This document shows, in pieces, positions 1-57,639 of a stretch of DNA of 64,000 nt. A program made the position numbers and the translations under genes. This DNA comes from Apus apus. Taxonomy: Eukaryota > Chordata > Aves > Apodiformes > Apodidae. The number at the start of each line of letters is the position of its first letter. Positions within the stretch are counted from its first letter, which is position 1. The stretch is from NCBI RefSeq assembly GCF_020740795.1, contig NC_067282.1:130877132-130941131 (forward strand). Reading direction: 5' to 3'. A model generated the notes under the pieces. It searched no databases. It worked only from the letters and a program-made list of their open reading frames with translations, and was not told where the DNA came from.

Positions 1-1270
1 CTCTGCCTTCATAACTTGGTGTGGAGATCTTACTGGAAGGCTTTCTACACCTGGGTAGATGAAGTTACTGCCAACAGCTGCTCATTACCAGCTGCCATGA
101 GGTAAAGGGCATAAGCTGCTGCTGTTTGCTGGACACACCCATTAGCAATCTTCACCTGAGCACATTCAGCTGGTTACTTTGCACAGTTCTTATGTTGTTC
201 TTATGCTGTTCTCAGTTAATGAAACTGCTCCAAGCCATATTGTGGGACATAATCTTCTGGGATTCTTGAGACTGATGAGCATGAAGAGACATCAGTTGTC
301 TCAGAGGACTTTTCCCTTCTAATAGTGAATCTTCCAAGATCACTTGGCTACAATAAAACTGGGTTTTGTCCCAGTGTGCATTCCTCACCCATTAAAGTGT
401 AGGGTCATGCCTTGTTCTATGAGACCCGGAGAAGGTTGAGACATCTTCAAAGGAACATGGTAATCGGTGCTTGAGCTGGGAAACTGCTGTCACCTAGTGT
501 CTGTAAACTGCTGCTTCAATCCCTTCTGAGTCCAAAGAGGTGGGTTTTTTGCTAGTGATGTGATCGTAGTCTGAACACCAGTACATCATCTTTTGTGCCT
601 AGACATTAAGCAGCCAGAGAGCTAATGACAATCTCTATTACTACAAAAAAATATGGTCTGTTCCAAAAAAGAGTGAGTGAATACAAAGCTGGGAACTGAA
701 GGTATGAGTTACAAACACTGGTTTGCTCGCTGAGCATTTTTCTTAGCACATCAGCAGCCTCACTGTGCCAACTTTAATTTTGAGGAGGTGATATAATGAA
801 AGAAAGTTCTAAGAAATTCAACAACACTGAAGAGGCCTTGTGGGTCTTTTGGCAGACTGGTTCAAAACTTAAAAGGAACAAGTACCTCAGGCTAGTGGAT
901 TTTGCCACTTTATAAACAGGTTATTCAGATTTTTTTTTTCATTTGGTGCTATTTGTAAGCCCTATGCAAGTACTTTATTTTTTTATAATTACAGTACCTT
1001 AATCTTATTTATTTTTTGTTAGGAGTCTTATCAGATGATATTGTACCTCAACTTCATTGCAGTCACATGGCTGTAGAATAGCTTCCCTATATGCTTGCAC
1101 AACACCAGTCTATCACTATTACTTGGAGTCTATCCATAATACAGTCTCATATCAACCATATAAATTCCTTAATAACTGTATTGCCCTAGTATTTTATCTC
1201 TAGAAGATACCTGGGTGTTTTTTTTCTGAACATAATAGACTCACATTTATCTTGTGTGTGCTTTGTACAG

Positions 1271-1473
1271 CCCATTGATACACAAACTTTGCTCTCGTTT
1301 TATCCCATGAGAGACAATACAGGTTTTAACCACATTCCTATGTGTCAAGAGGTACCTCTGTCACTCCGTGGTCTAACAGAAAACGTTGTGGCACTGTTGG
1401 AGGGAGTAGTACAGCCACTAAGAAGCAGAACACTTCAGAAAGAGGTGAGGACAACTTGCTCTACTCACATGAG
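1271..1473 (+). other. Exon-like block of unknown gene
   Basis: A stretch bounded by a plausible 3' splice site (TTTGTACAG just before 1271) and a near-consensus 5' splice site (GAG then GTAAGA after 1473). A second, weaker donor (GAG then GTGAGG) would end it at 1444. One frame is open throughout, starting with residues PIDTQTLLSF, and the shorter form is exactly 58 codons with phase 0 at both ends. I do not recognise the peptide or any domain. It could be an exon of a lineage-specific transcript or non-coding RNA, or a chance arrangement. No partner exon was identified. Confidence 0.2.
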
Positions 1474-3029
1474 GTAAGACCGGTAATGTTATTTTAATTC
1501 GTGTGAGGACCTAGATGCCCTTGCATTTGCAAGGTATAGAAATCCAGCCTACGGAATAGAAAGCCCCAGTCAGACTACCCTGCGAACGTCAGACGAGACA
1601 ATCAGATAGTGACAGGTAACAGAGCCAGGATGGATACTACTGGCATGGTTGTGCCAGGGGATCAGAACACACTCGGTCTGCTGAGTTCCGCTCAGCCTCA
1701 GATACGTGCTCTTACTCATGTTTTTGTATCGAGGCTTTACAAAGAAATGTACACAAAGGAGAAAGACACTGAATTTTTCACTTGCACATCCAGAACGCTG
1801 AGACAAATGAGCAGCATCCTCTGCTTCATTATCAGTCTGTGTAGCAACTGTCAGCAAGCTCAGTAAAACAATAGTGCCGTTCGTGGTAACGAGCCAGCAC
1901 GCAAGCAAGAGGTGGGCTTGTTCTGAGCTGAGAGGTGGTGTTAAACCAGCTGCTTTTCTAGTAGTCAAAGGATAAAAACGGGGCAGTGAGTTGAAGGCAG
2001 GTTTAAACAGTAAAACAGTGTTAAAAAGAACATGTAGGTGTAGAGCAGAGGAAATGTTTTACACGTGTTTTGCTAGACTAGTAATGCTTATAGACTTTAT
2101 GACTAGCTAACTTAGAACTGTGTTTTATGGTAAGTAGGTGACGTGTCTAAATTGCTCACAGAGTTCCTGTTATCATTGTATTTATGCACTTTATGTCAGC
2201 CTTGTCCTGTGAAGAAATGCTGTTTTCCCCGTTTTGCAGATATAAATCAGAACAATTAAGCTATAAGTTCTCAGTGGAATATGGATGCTGAATTCTCAGT
2301 GATGCCAGCATGATCAGGAGCCCAAAAACATTTAAGAGTCAGATCCTTATGTTTTGGTCCAGAATGACACAATGTCATAGTTTAACAGCCTCTCAGGCCA
2401 ATGAATAGTTTGGGGCATTTCTTCTATGAACAGTTCTCTACTGCACATCTGTGAATCCAGCTGTAAGTAAGTAAAAACTTTCAAAGCTTTTCATAGATTA
2501 CAGTAGTCAGGGTCTTCCTAAAATCCACACCAGTCTTTATGATGTACTACAATTTTATAAACTGTTCTTGAGATACCGTTGCTATGTGAGTTTTCCGTGC
2601 AAGCAAAGGAGTTGTGCAAATAATTAACTTAGACTGGTCTATTAGAGAGGTCAGACTCAGGAGGGCTGGATTTGTTCAGTTTGTGAAATGAGTAAGTTAC
2701 CTGCAACCATAAACAACAATGCAGTTTGGCCCAGGCTTTGGTGATGCAACGTAAGATTTTTGAGTAAACATTTTCTCCCTTATGCTCTGTTCTTTAATAG
2801 CTCTTCAACATTATCTAGATGTGTTTACACATTCAATAGCCGAGGTAAAAAATCCAGAAGGTTTGTCAAAATAGCATGAAGGTGAATTCCTACCAGCATT
2901 GACTTATGAAAAAGGATATAAATAATTCTTGCTCTGTGATATGGGTTAAAAGAAAACAAAGGGAAGAAGAATGACATTTTGCCTGAGATACAGTTTTCTC
3001 TGTGCTGTTAATTCTGGGTTTCAGACAAG

Positions 3030-3096
3030 AATCACGGAATTGTGAGAGTTGGAAGGGACCTCTAGAGATCATCTAGTCCAACTCCCCTGCTAAAGA
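3030..3096 (-). mobile_element. CR1 LINE 3' tail fragment
   Basis: On the minus strand this reads as the 3' end of a CR1 retrotransposon: GTTGGACTAGATGATCT, then a CCTTCCAACTC motif, then a diverged ATTCCGTGATT terminus. Only the untranslated tail of about 65 bp remains, typical of 5'-truncated avian CR1 copies. Confidence 0.75.
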
Positions 3097-3953
3097 AGAA
3101 AATGCAAAAGATAGAAATGCAATTATTTCCAAACTCTCTGTTTATTAAGCAGTCTCCACCCGCAGTAGATACTGGAAAACTCTCCCAGTATCACTGGGAA
3201 TGAAGAATTATTATCATGTCTAAGAATCACATCAAACTGATTTTCCTACCCACATATGACAATAGAGTAGTCTCTGATACTCTCAGACTGAAGATGGATC
3301 TAGAAGAGTATGTGTTTACCTTCTGTTCATTTTACTGAGTTTGTTTTCCTCATAGCAAATTGTTATCCAGTAGAAGGAAATATGTATTTTTAAAATTACT
3401 TCTATACTGGGCTGATTATGAATGCTGCAGTATTTTTTTTTTTTAGAGATGATAGTCAGAAGAATAAAAAATGTCTTTTGACATGCTTCAAGGACATTGA
3501 AAGTCAGTAGATTGCTTCTCAGACAGAAAATAAGACCAGTCACCTTAGATGAAGTGCCTATATCTCACTGAGTAGGATTTATGCTAAAGTGGTTTGTTGA
3601 ACAGGGTGAAATTTCAACATGTTAAATTCCAACCTTAATGCTGATCATGGGATAACCTGTTTTTTATTAAGTCTTTACTATACTGAAAGTCCTTAGTATA
3701 CTCACCTAGCTGAACGAATGGAAATGTCTCTTTCAGCACTACATCTTTGAGTTTGCAGCACAGTCTTCCAAAGCATAGAAACCTTTGTTTGCAGGCAGAG
3801 AAGTAAAATGATGCAGTCCTGGCTACTTGAGGAGATGCAGATAAGCTCTGTGAGGCTGAGCTGCCAGCCCCGGTAACAATTCCTCTAAGGTCACACCAGA
3901 TAAAAGAGATGAACTAAGGATTCATACCTAGCCTGAAGTTTTTAGCATTTCTA

Positions 3954-4057
3954 ACCAAAACCAAAACAAAAAAAAACATACCCAACAAACAAAAACCACA
4001 AGAAACCTCAGTGATACAAACAAACAGAAAAACAACCAAGAAAACCAAAACACAAAG
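3954..4057. repeat. A/C-rich low-complexity block
   Basis: About 100 bp composed almost only of A and C on the plus strand (CCAAAACCAAAACAAAAAAA-like runs, AACAAACAAAAACC, CAAACAAACAG). It is simple sequence with no strict period and no coding content. Confidence 0.7.
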
Positions 4058-7000
4058 GCCCCCCTTTGATATAACAGAAAGGATGGATAATTATTATAAG
4101 AAAAGGAATCACAAGAAAAAGGGAAACTTCCAGAATATTAGACAAGTGAGACTTCAGTCTCTTTGATTACCACTTGCAGTTAAGGAAAAAATACTGCAAG
4201 ATATACCAACACACTGACAAGTCCCCGTGTGAATTATCATACAGACACTGTGCTGACCACAGAAACCAAAAAAATTTCAAAGAAAAGATGTGTATTTATC
4301 TATGAAAGTCTATGTAAGTGTCTTTGTACATGAGTCTGAATTCCAGGTGGGGGCATGGCACTGTACAGTAGAAAAGACAGGCAGAACAGTGTATTTAGTC
4401 TTGACAAGTTACAGGCATATCAGACATCAAACAGAAAAACTTGGTGTTTCCTGGAAATTGTTTGCATGTGCTGGTGTATTTATTTCCCAAAAGAACTAGT
4501 GGGGTTTTTTTCAGTGTCTAGTGCCCCACTGATAAAGAAAAAAAGACTGCTCTCTCAGAGAATGTGGGCTGTATGTCCATCCTTTGTGAAGAGATCACTT
4601 CAGGTGCCTGGGTTGAGGTGACTTAAAAAATGGGATCATTCCCAAATCTCTAATCACATGGGAAAATGGCATATATAATTTGTAGTGTAGGTTTTATGTA
4701 TTGAACAGTCTGGTCCCTCAGAGGGATGATCGGTCATCGCAGCACTTAGTTTAAACTTTAAACAGGCCAGTAGCATTCTGATGCTTATCCAAGTTGTAGG
4801 ATCCAGCTTAGTGGCCAAGCTACCCTGGCATCATTTTTTAAAAGCCTAGTCCAAAAGGATTAACATTAAACTTGCCCCTGCAGACCTGGTATCTGCAGGA
4901 GGGCTCTCTCATGCTTCTCTTTCTGGATGAATCAGCAGAGGTCACAATGCTCTGCAGAGCTGGGAAAGTCAGCCTCTCAGACCACCTGGTATTAATGTAT
5001 TTTTGTTTGGTTTGTCACAGAGACCACTCACTCAATGCCTATTTGGGACAAACCACCTACCAGATGTCACTGAGAAAAGTCCATTGTGTCCCATCGCTCC
5101 CCAAAACTTAAAATGCTTCATGGCCTCTTCTCCCTTCTGCACATTTCACAGAGTCACTGTACAGCCACCTTCTAGCTGAAAGGAAAAATTATCCACTCAT
5201 GTGAGATTTGGAGCATTTTTTGGACTTGCACAAAGCAGGGGTCAATGCCATAGCTTCATAGCTGGAATGATCTGAACTTGCTGAGTTCAGGCTGGCAATT
5301 AGGGCTGGCCCTAGAGCATTTCTGAACAACTCCCTGATATTCCCTAAACTCTGCAATGACCCTAAATGACCAACGTTCTAGAAAATGAGCTATTCGCTCA
5401 ACGAGCTGTTCTCTCTGCAAACAGCTTTGTCCTCCAACAGCTTTCTGGTATGCTGCTAACAATGCCAGGGAGCTCTCAGCTGACCGCCCAGGCAGCTTCA
5501 CTGCTCATGACATTTGCACAGCAGAACTAGCAGCTCAGGGAGAGCCCAGGCAGTAAACAGGTAAATGGCAGCGAAAAGGAAGCCTAACTGATGGGGTCTG
5601 ACCAGATAAGGCCTTTATGTTCAGGCCTAAAGGTGGCACACATTGCACGAAGAGCAGTCAGCAACACTCCTAGGAGCTCATCTGCTGTTCTGAATCATGA
5701 ATTCCTTCTGCTTTCAGAGGTATTCTGCTGTGGTAGGAAAATGAAGTTATTTAGCTATTTGTCACGCCACACAAGTGCTATTATCCTCTCGTCAGTAATT
5801 ACAGTTTTGAACAGGCAGTTTTCTCTCTAAAACTAAATGATGCCTTTCGTGGCAGCCTAAATGCCATGAAGACCTGGATATTTTTTATTAGTATTTTAAC
5901 AGGTATATACAAAATAGTTTGTAGTGCTGATATAAACTGATGTCTGTCGGTATGTGGCTTTAAGCAGCTTATAAGTATATGCAATTATCCTTAATATCTT
6001 TGGAATTCAGAAAGTCTCTACCAATTTGAGAGTTTCCTCAGGCAGAGACTTCTCAACAACCATTCAGCCCACAATACAGGGGTCTGAGGCTGAATTTGAG
6101 GCTCAAGTCTTCTACCAAGATTGATGTGCTTAACAACACATTATTTTCTAGCCTACAGTATTAGGAAAGTGAGATCAGGTTGATAAACGTGATCCATCAA
6201 AATATCTGAAAAATCAGCTTAATTGGTGGGAGGGCAGACATCCCCACCAACAGATTTTTCTGGAGTTCCCTTGGGTAGCAATTTACCACGCATATTGAAG
6301 AGAACAAAATCATAGCTATGTCTCAACTGGAGAAAGAGGGGTGGGTAGCTGAGCTAATAGATATGTCCCCCACCTCCTCAGAACAGGTCCAGTTTTTATC
6401 AGCTACTAGGACCTGGATGTAAAGCTCCCAGATTTTTTTCCCAGACACTTTTACAACAAATTTGACTAGAGTTTGATCATACACTGAATGCCAAATGCTT
6501 TAAGAATAACTGATGACTCTCAAGATCTCAAGCAGTCTTATGCATAACTGTATGCTCCTTCTGCTTTTCTTAAGTCTTATTTATTAAGGAAAGTGTGTCC
6601 ATCATAATCCAGCTCTCCCATTGGGTTTCAGACCACATGACAGCTTGGCAGCTGGTGGGCAGAGCTACCCTGATCACAAAGCCTCTTTAGAAAAGGAGGA
6701 GGATGCTGGTGAACAATCTAGACACATCACTTCAGCAGGTTTGCTTTATTATTCTAATTTTCTCTACCACTTTGGGATTTATAACGAGGTTTACTAGATT
6801 TACTAAAGGTGTACTAGATAATGAAGTTTACTAGACACTTACTAAAGGCTGTACCCTTTTCTCTTTAGAAGGGTTAAAAACAAGTGCAGCTGACATTTTA
6901 CTGTGGTTGTATAACACAAAACTAAACCACAGAAAATAGACATTTTCTACCTTAAATTTCTGGATTTATTTTTTTTTCAATGAAGTAAAAATTGGAGGGT

Positions 7001-10000
7001 TTTGTGGTTTGTTTTTTTTTTTTCTGAAATATTTCTAGGGAGGTTTATTATTGCACCTAAATTGCAAAGGTAATAAACAGTGAGGCCTTCCAGTGGGGTC
7101 AAAAAGACACCTACATCACATGGAGATCAAAGGAACACCTTTAAAAGGCAGGTAACTGAAGACAGGAAATACCACAGTGAAGTTCAAAAGGGGAAAAGAA
7201 GGGAACAAAAACCTGGGGTGAAGAGAGAAAAAAACCCAAACTATAATCATACTGCTTTTTTTTAAGTCAACAGCACCCTCAGCAAACAAACGTCTGAAAT
7301 GTGTCCCTTTAGAAGAGTGGGTATTATTTGTAGGGGTACAAAATAAAGCTCAGCCTCTAGCTCTAATTTCTTTAAGTTTCTTCAGAAGGGTTGTACTAGC
7401 CTTGGCAGCCCATGCTGCTAAGTACTAAGAGCTGGTTTTATTAAGGATCCTGTGTTTGCTGCTCTTTTCCTCTCTTCCCTGTGTCTCTCAGCCTGAGGCA
7501 AAGGCTTTTTTTCCAGATGGATTATCCCCCATTATTCTGATTGTGTTGTGATTCTGTTTCCACAGGCTTCATAAAACTAAGGTTTGTCATGAACTATGAT
7601 TTCGTGAGAGGGGTAAACGAACTTTTTGGTGAAACAAAACAATACAGACACTGAAGAGCGCATGTTAATACCACCAGTGCCACCTACTGCTGTACTGCTA
7701 AAGTACAGTGTGTTTATCAGTAATTTCTACAAACCATCGTAGCTTCCCCCCCCTGTAAAATTTGACTCAATATGTATGAGCATTTTTAACATCTATGTCT
7801 TATTTTCTCCCCTACAGTTAACGCAGGCAAAGCTTGCAACCGCAGGTATGTTTAGAACAAGCCAGACCTAGACAGTTATGTCATCGTGAACTCCCACACA
7901 TTCACAGTGTTTCCTCCCCTAACTTTCTCACTTGTAGCCAGGGAGGCTGAAGTTGATTCTTAAAAAAAAAAAAAAAAAAAAGATTGTCTGAAGTGGTTCT
8001 TCTGGAGAGACTATGGCATGAAGATAACATTCCGTGACTCACTTCCTGGGGTGATGTGCTGAGTTAGTGTTTGCAGAAAACTTTACCCAAAGAGTCAGAG
8101 TTAGATCAAAGTGTGCAGGGAAGATAACATCCTGGCAGGTAAAAATTTCAAAAGGAGTTTGAGGTAAGGCAGAGTGCACAGCTATGTCCTGGCATTAGTA
8201 TCTCCAGAGAGCTGGAGGAAATTTACGAAAAACAATACATTCTTTTGTATGATTTGTATGATCCCTCAGACTCAACCTTATTATTGTCCAGTATCCTTGC
8301 AAGTGACATTATTTCACTTCCATGGGCTTAAAAAAAATTTGGTGGGATAACAAATGATGTCTGGCAGAATTGAGTCACATTGGATAATGCATTACCAGAG
8401 GGCATTTGTATACTTTGGTGCTAAAAGCAATATGGAAACATGGACAGGCCAGACTCAAAATCAGTTTCACTGTTTTCTAGATTTCTGGAAAATATTTTAA
8501 TCAAACCTACTATTTTGGGTAGGTTTGCATCTTCCCACTTCAGCAGTTGTCCTCTGTTTCACTAAAAGGGAACAAAATATACAATCATAATCACAACGTT
8601 TTCCTGTCTGCATGACAAAAAACTGCGCTTTCTAGTGTTAGAATGTCCCTTTCACCACTTGCACTTCAGATGGAGGATAGCTAGTGGCTACCCTTCCATT
8701 GCCTTCTGCTCTTGGTGACTGCCTCTCCATTGTGCACTAAATTTGCCTATTCTTACTGTCAGGCTATGGTTTTTCTCCCAGAGAGCTCATTTTGCTTTGA
8801 TGCACAGCTCCAGGCACTACCTCCTTTACAGCAGTAAGCATGGACACCTCCACGTGCCTCGTAGAGATCCCACACTTAATCTTGGCAGGCCATTAATGTA
8901 ATTAACAGGGTCTTTGCCCTCTAGCAATTAAGAGCATTTGCAGGGATGAAAGTTTTTGTACTGTCTGTTGAATCTAACCTTTAATATGCGTTTCCCTCAC
9001 TATTAACAAAAGAGCAGGAATCCAGGATGGCATTGTCTGTGTAAAAAAGCTTCTTTAAGACATGCAGATTGGATAAAGTGACATGTACTTTGAATATGAA
9101 GGAGTACTGATATTCACAGGGCTATTGAGCACTTTTTATCAGGTTAGAAACTCTTAAAAAAAAAAAAAAAAATCCATGAGTATTACCTCCAACCTGCAAC
9201 AGATCAGCTGCAGGAGCTGACCAGGGTCATCCAATGATGGTGTTGGCAGTGCTTGTGAAACTATTTTTGTGGTATCTGATGATTCTTTCAAACCCATTCT
9301 CTAAGGTTTAAGAGGTTCTATCATGTTTTGTCAAATTCCAAAACTAAAATAAGTACCCTCTTATAACAAAAGCTGTCGGGAAAATCCCAACACCCCAAAA
9401 CTTGAAAACCACAACTACATACAGAGCTTAAAAACTTAATTATTTCAGCTTCAGTTCGTTGTTCTAAACATGTTTGCCTATTTTTAGGCTTCGTAATGCT
9501 TAGGGACAGCAGTATGACAGGGAGCCAGTGCCGCTGCTTATCGGATGTCACTACTAGAGGTCTGCTTGTCATCCCTGGAGAGGCAATTCACGTGGGCACT
9601 TCGACTTCAGCACCTTGAATGAGGTTCCAAGGTTTGCAGAGGACAGCAGTACCTAGCCAGCAGCAACAGTGGGGCCCACACACCTGCAAACCCATTTGCT
9701 TTCCCTCTGGGAAGCTGCAGCTTGCCCGTAGTTACTCATAATGACACCAAGCAGGCATGAGCTCCTCTGGCCGGGACCTCGTTTTTTGCTAAATAGGAGT
9801 TCCTACGTAGCTCCTAGCACAACGAACAACCACAGCCCCAGCCCTGAGATGCCCCAGCAGCCCTGCCTGCCACCCTGCTGCTCGGTGCACCGAGGGGATG
9901 GGGAGGCCCGGCATGGTGGCGGCTGAGGGGCTGGGCTGTGAAGCTGGGCTTGTTGGCCACAGCCAGCGGGGCAGATGGTAGGCTTACTGCCCCGGCTGTC

Positions 10001-11899
10001 TCCTGTAAAACATCAGGCCTCGCAGTGAACCCCTTGGCACAGGGGTGACAAAGGCCTCTGTGATTCAGATGGGCTTGCAGGCTGCTTTGCTCTTTGCCTT
10101 CCTCACCTGACACCTGAAATGGCCTTTGCGAGGCCAGTGGCTTTCAGCCACTAAGTTTCCAGGAAGAATGTGGCTTTGGCAAATCCAATGCTTAAGAAAA
10201 GGAGAGAGCCTTAAAATACTACTGTTTGGGGTTTTTTGCCTGTTTTTGTTTTGCTTTTTTTTTTATTTTAAGCAACACAATTGTTGACCTATAGGATGAT
10301 ACAGTTTCCTACTGAGTCCAGGTAGTAAAAGCCACAGCTGCTCCAAAAATAATGATTCCCAACCACACTTTTCATAAACTGGTAATCAGGCCAACTTAAA
10401 CCACTGATACAAAAATACACCCAGCCAATAAGCCCCTGAATCCTTCCCTGGGCAGGCTGTGATGCCTTCTAGTTAACCTAGCAGGGAAACCTCCTTCCCT
10501 TGGTGAGCGGCACATCCTGGGGGAGAAGTGCCACAAGGCAGCGGAGCCCTCCTGCCAGCTCCACTGGCTGGACAGGCAAGGCAACATTTGCTTTTGCTTT
10601 TCCCACCTCTCCCCCTGCTGTGCTGCTCCATCCCCTCTAACCAGGCTCTTTGCTGACACAGCTGTAGTTCCTACCCTGGCAAAAATGTTTTCTGCATCCT
10701 TAGGTTAATTTGGTGAGCTGTATCCATCAGCTCAGGGATGGGTCCAACTGCCCTAAGTTCAGAGAGGGCATGGGAAGCCTAAGTGGAAGAGCAAATCTTC
10801 TGGGGAATAGTTAACTATTAAGGTAGGCTTCTATCTAAGAGACTTAAGCAGGAGGGCTGTCTGTCTCCTAAGCATTGGACTTGCTTTGTCTTCAGTGAGC
10901 TCAGCCTTTCCCTCTGTGCTACTATGTAGTCCCTGCCTGCCGGTTTTTCTCCACGGTGCCAGCAATGCCCCGGATCTTACCTGGAGATGTGTTCACTGCT
11001 GGGATTTTGGGCAGGTTGTGCTCTAAGCTCAGAATTGGATTTCATTTACACAGCTGTCCCAGAAGCACTGGCTTATCAGCCAGACGTGTTAAGCACATAA
11101 GCATCTTCCAAGCACGCAGCTGCTCTGTGGAGCTTTTGTGAATCTCAAGTTGTGAGTTAGGGACTAATGTCTCTGCAGGTGTGTGTGCACTGCTTGCAGC
11201 ATCCAAGCTCTGTGCTGGAGCAAGGCTGGACATTCTGTTCCCTGACTTAGTACTCACTAGTTTCCCTGGGCAGAGGACATGGGACCAAAGGCCAGGAAAG
11301 TGCTGTGGAATAGAAAAAGAGAAGCCAGGTCAGAAAATCAGGGACCAGGGCTGTGAGAAGGGTCAAAGTGCATGCCAAAGTAGGTATAGAGCCTTTGTAG
11401 CTCTGTTTGTAAAAGCTCTCAGGGCTGCAGGAGAGCAGGATGAAGCCAACAGCTTGTGCAGAGCCCTGGGAACACAGATGGAGCTAATTGTGGGGGAAGG
11501 GTGTGAGGTAAACTAGTGCTTACAGACCAATCAACTGAACAAGAATGGGTAAAGACATTTAACCTGGCAAGTAATCTAAGAGACATCATGTAGAATGAGT
11601 CTACTAACCCAGTTGGTAAGGGGCCAGCAGCTAGAGAAAGTCCATGGGTGTTAACAGGAGGGTGTATCTCAATGGGAGGACTCAGGGGCTGGACTCAAAT
11701 CAGGTGGTGAACTCAAAGTGTCCTCCCTGCTGGAGTTTGCTCGGGGCAGTGCTGAATTTACAACTGCTGAGTTTCAGTTGGCCCTGAGGTGGTAGATACT
11801 CCATGCTGCTGCTGACAACCTCAAAACCATTTTTTACCTCTCTCTAAGAGAAGAAAAAGAGTCCTGGCCCCAGAACAGTCAAGACCTTTCTCAGGTCAT

Positions 11900-12139
11900 T
11901 CTTAGATTCTTACCTCAACCAGCAGCTGCTTCGCAAGCCCTGAGGATTTCATTGAGCCAATTTAATGCTGGTGGTCAGACAGTTTAAACCCATTAGCTCC
12001 CAGCTATCTGAATAATTTTCTTCTTGGAGCCCAGCACACCAGCAGACTGCTCTAACCAGAACTGCGGAGAACTGCCTCGTTAACTGGACGTTTGCTACTT
12101 GCTGTGGCCGGCGTGGTGAGCGTTCAAGGGCTGAAGATA
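11900..12139 (+). promoter_or_regulatory. GYS2: Proximal GYS2 promoter and 5'UTR (inferred)
   Basis: The sequence immediately upstream of the GYS2 start codon must hold the proximal promoter and first-exon leader unless an additional upstream leader exon exists. A CCAAT box is seen at 11957-11961, about 180 bp before the ATG. No convincing TATA box is visible. GTTAACTGG near 12079 resembles half of an HNF1-type site, which would fit liver expression, but this is only a motif match. The transcription start cannot be placed from sequence. Confidence 0.35.
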
Positions 12140-56933
<44,794 letters not shown>

Positions 56934-57151
56934 ATTTAGCCCTCTCACTCTGGCAGGGTCTCTCCATCCATTCAACAGTTGCTCCTGTAGGCTTGGCAAG
57001 CTTTGTTTTAAGGCCAGTGTGATGCAATTAGGGGAATCTTAAATGTTACTTGAGCTACACTGTTGGAAAGCCTAATATTATTTTACCTTGAGAGTAGTTT
57101 AAATGACAATTCTTCTGTGCTCCTTTGAGGTAGAAGAGATTTCTCAAGCTT

Positions 57152-57157
57152 AATAAA
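57152..57157 (+). promoter_or_regulatory. GYS2: Proximal GYS2 poly(A) signal
   Basis: AATAAA 219 nt after the stop codon. Confidence 0.5.
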
Positions 57158-57608
57158 CCTAGAGAATGTGACAATCCCCTCAGGAGCTTATACAAACTGC
57201 AGCTCATGCCTCTGTCTATATAACCATCTATATTAAACATAGTCTATGCTGATAGCTCCATTCTGGGTGTCCCAAATGTTTTCCTGCTTCATTTATGTTC
57301 CCCCTTTTCCCCTCCTAAACTAACATGAACTTTAAGACAGAGCTCAAAAAAATTTAGAGAAAAAGGTGTTACACTGGGGAGACCTTGGCAGGGTTAAAAA
57401 AAGATACACTGAAAAGAAAATGGTCTTTCTTTTTCCTCATGCTGTTTATTGTAAGCTTACATTGTTTAAAACATTTTTTACAGCACACAGAAGTGTCTTG
57501 ATCCAGTGGTAAAACGTACTTCCTGTGGAACAATATAAAGTCATATGCAGTGGGCATTTGAATTTTAGAGACAAATGAAGTCATCATTCTGAAGTCATTT
57601 AGACCCAC

Positions 57609-57614
57609 AATAAA
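57609..57614 (+). promoter_or_regulatory. GYS2: Distal GYS2 poly(A) signal
   Basis: AATAAA about 680 nt after the stop codon, followed by a T-rich stretch with TGTTTTCATCTTGTGTT. Likely the main 3' end. Confidence 0.55.
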
Positions 57615-57639
57615 CAGCAGACCGTTTATTTTCTGATTC

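Larger units (their letters stand above)
1..12139. other. 5' flank of GYS2, intergenic
   Basis: About 12 kb upstream of the GYS2 start codon. In other vertebrates the 3' end of LDHB lies on this side. I looked for the LDHB C-terminal coding pattern and did not find it, so LDHB is presumably further left. Contents I can support are a minus-strand CR1 tail at 3030-3096, an A/C-rich low-complexity block at 3954-4057, poly-A runs at 7962-7981 and 9156-9172, and an unassigned exon-like block at 1271-1473. The stretch 9580-10660 is visibly richer in G and C than its surroundings. Short open frames here have no recognisable domain and look like chance. Confidence 0.6.
56934..57614 (+). other. GYS2: GYS2 3'UTR (inferred extent)
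   Basis: From the stop codon to the last good poly(A) signal. AATAAA occurs at 57152-57157 and 57609-57614, and ATTAAA at 57232-57237. The 57609 signal has the best downstream T/GT-rich region (TTTCATTGTTTTCATCTTG). The true end is inferred. Confidence 0.55.

Noticed and set aside
11181-11516. 111-codon plus-strand frame upstream of GYS2
   Set aside because: No conserved motif and no upstream promoter features. It does not resemble LDHB, the expected neighbour.
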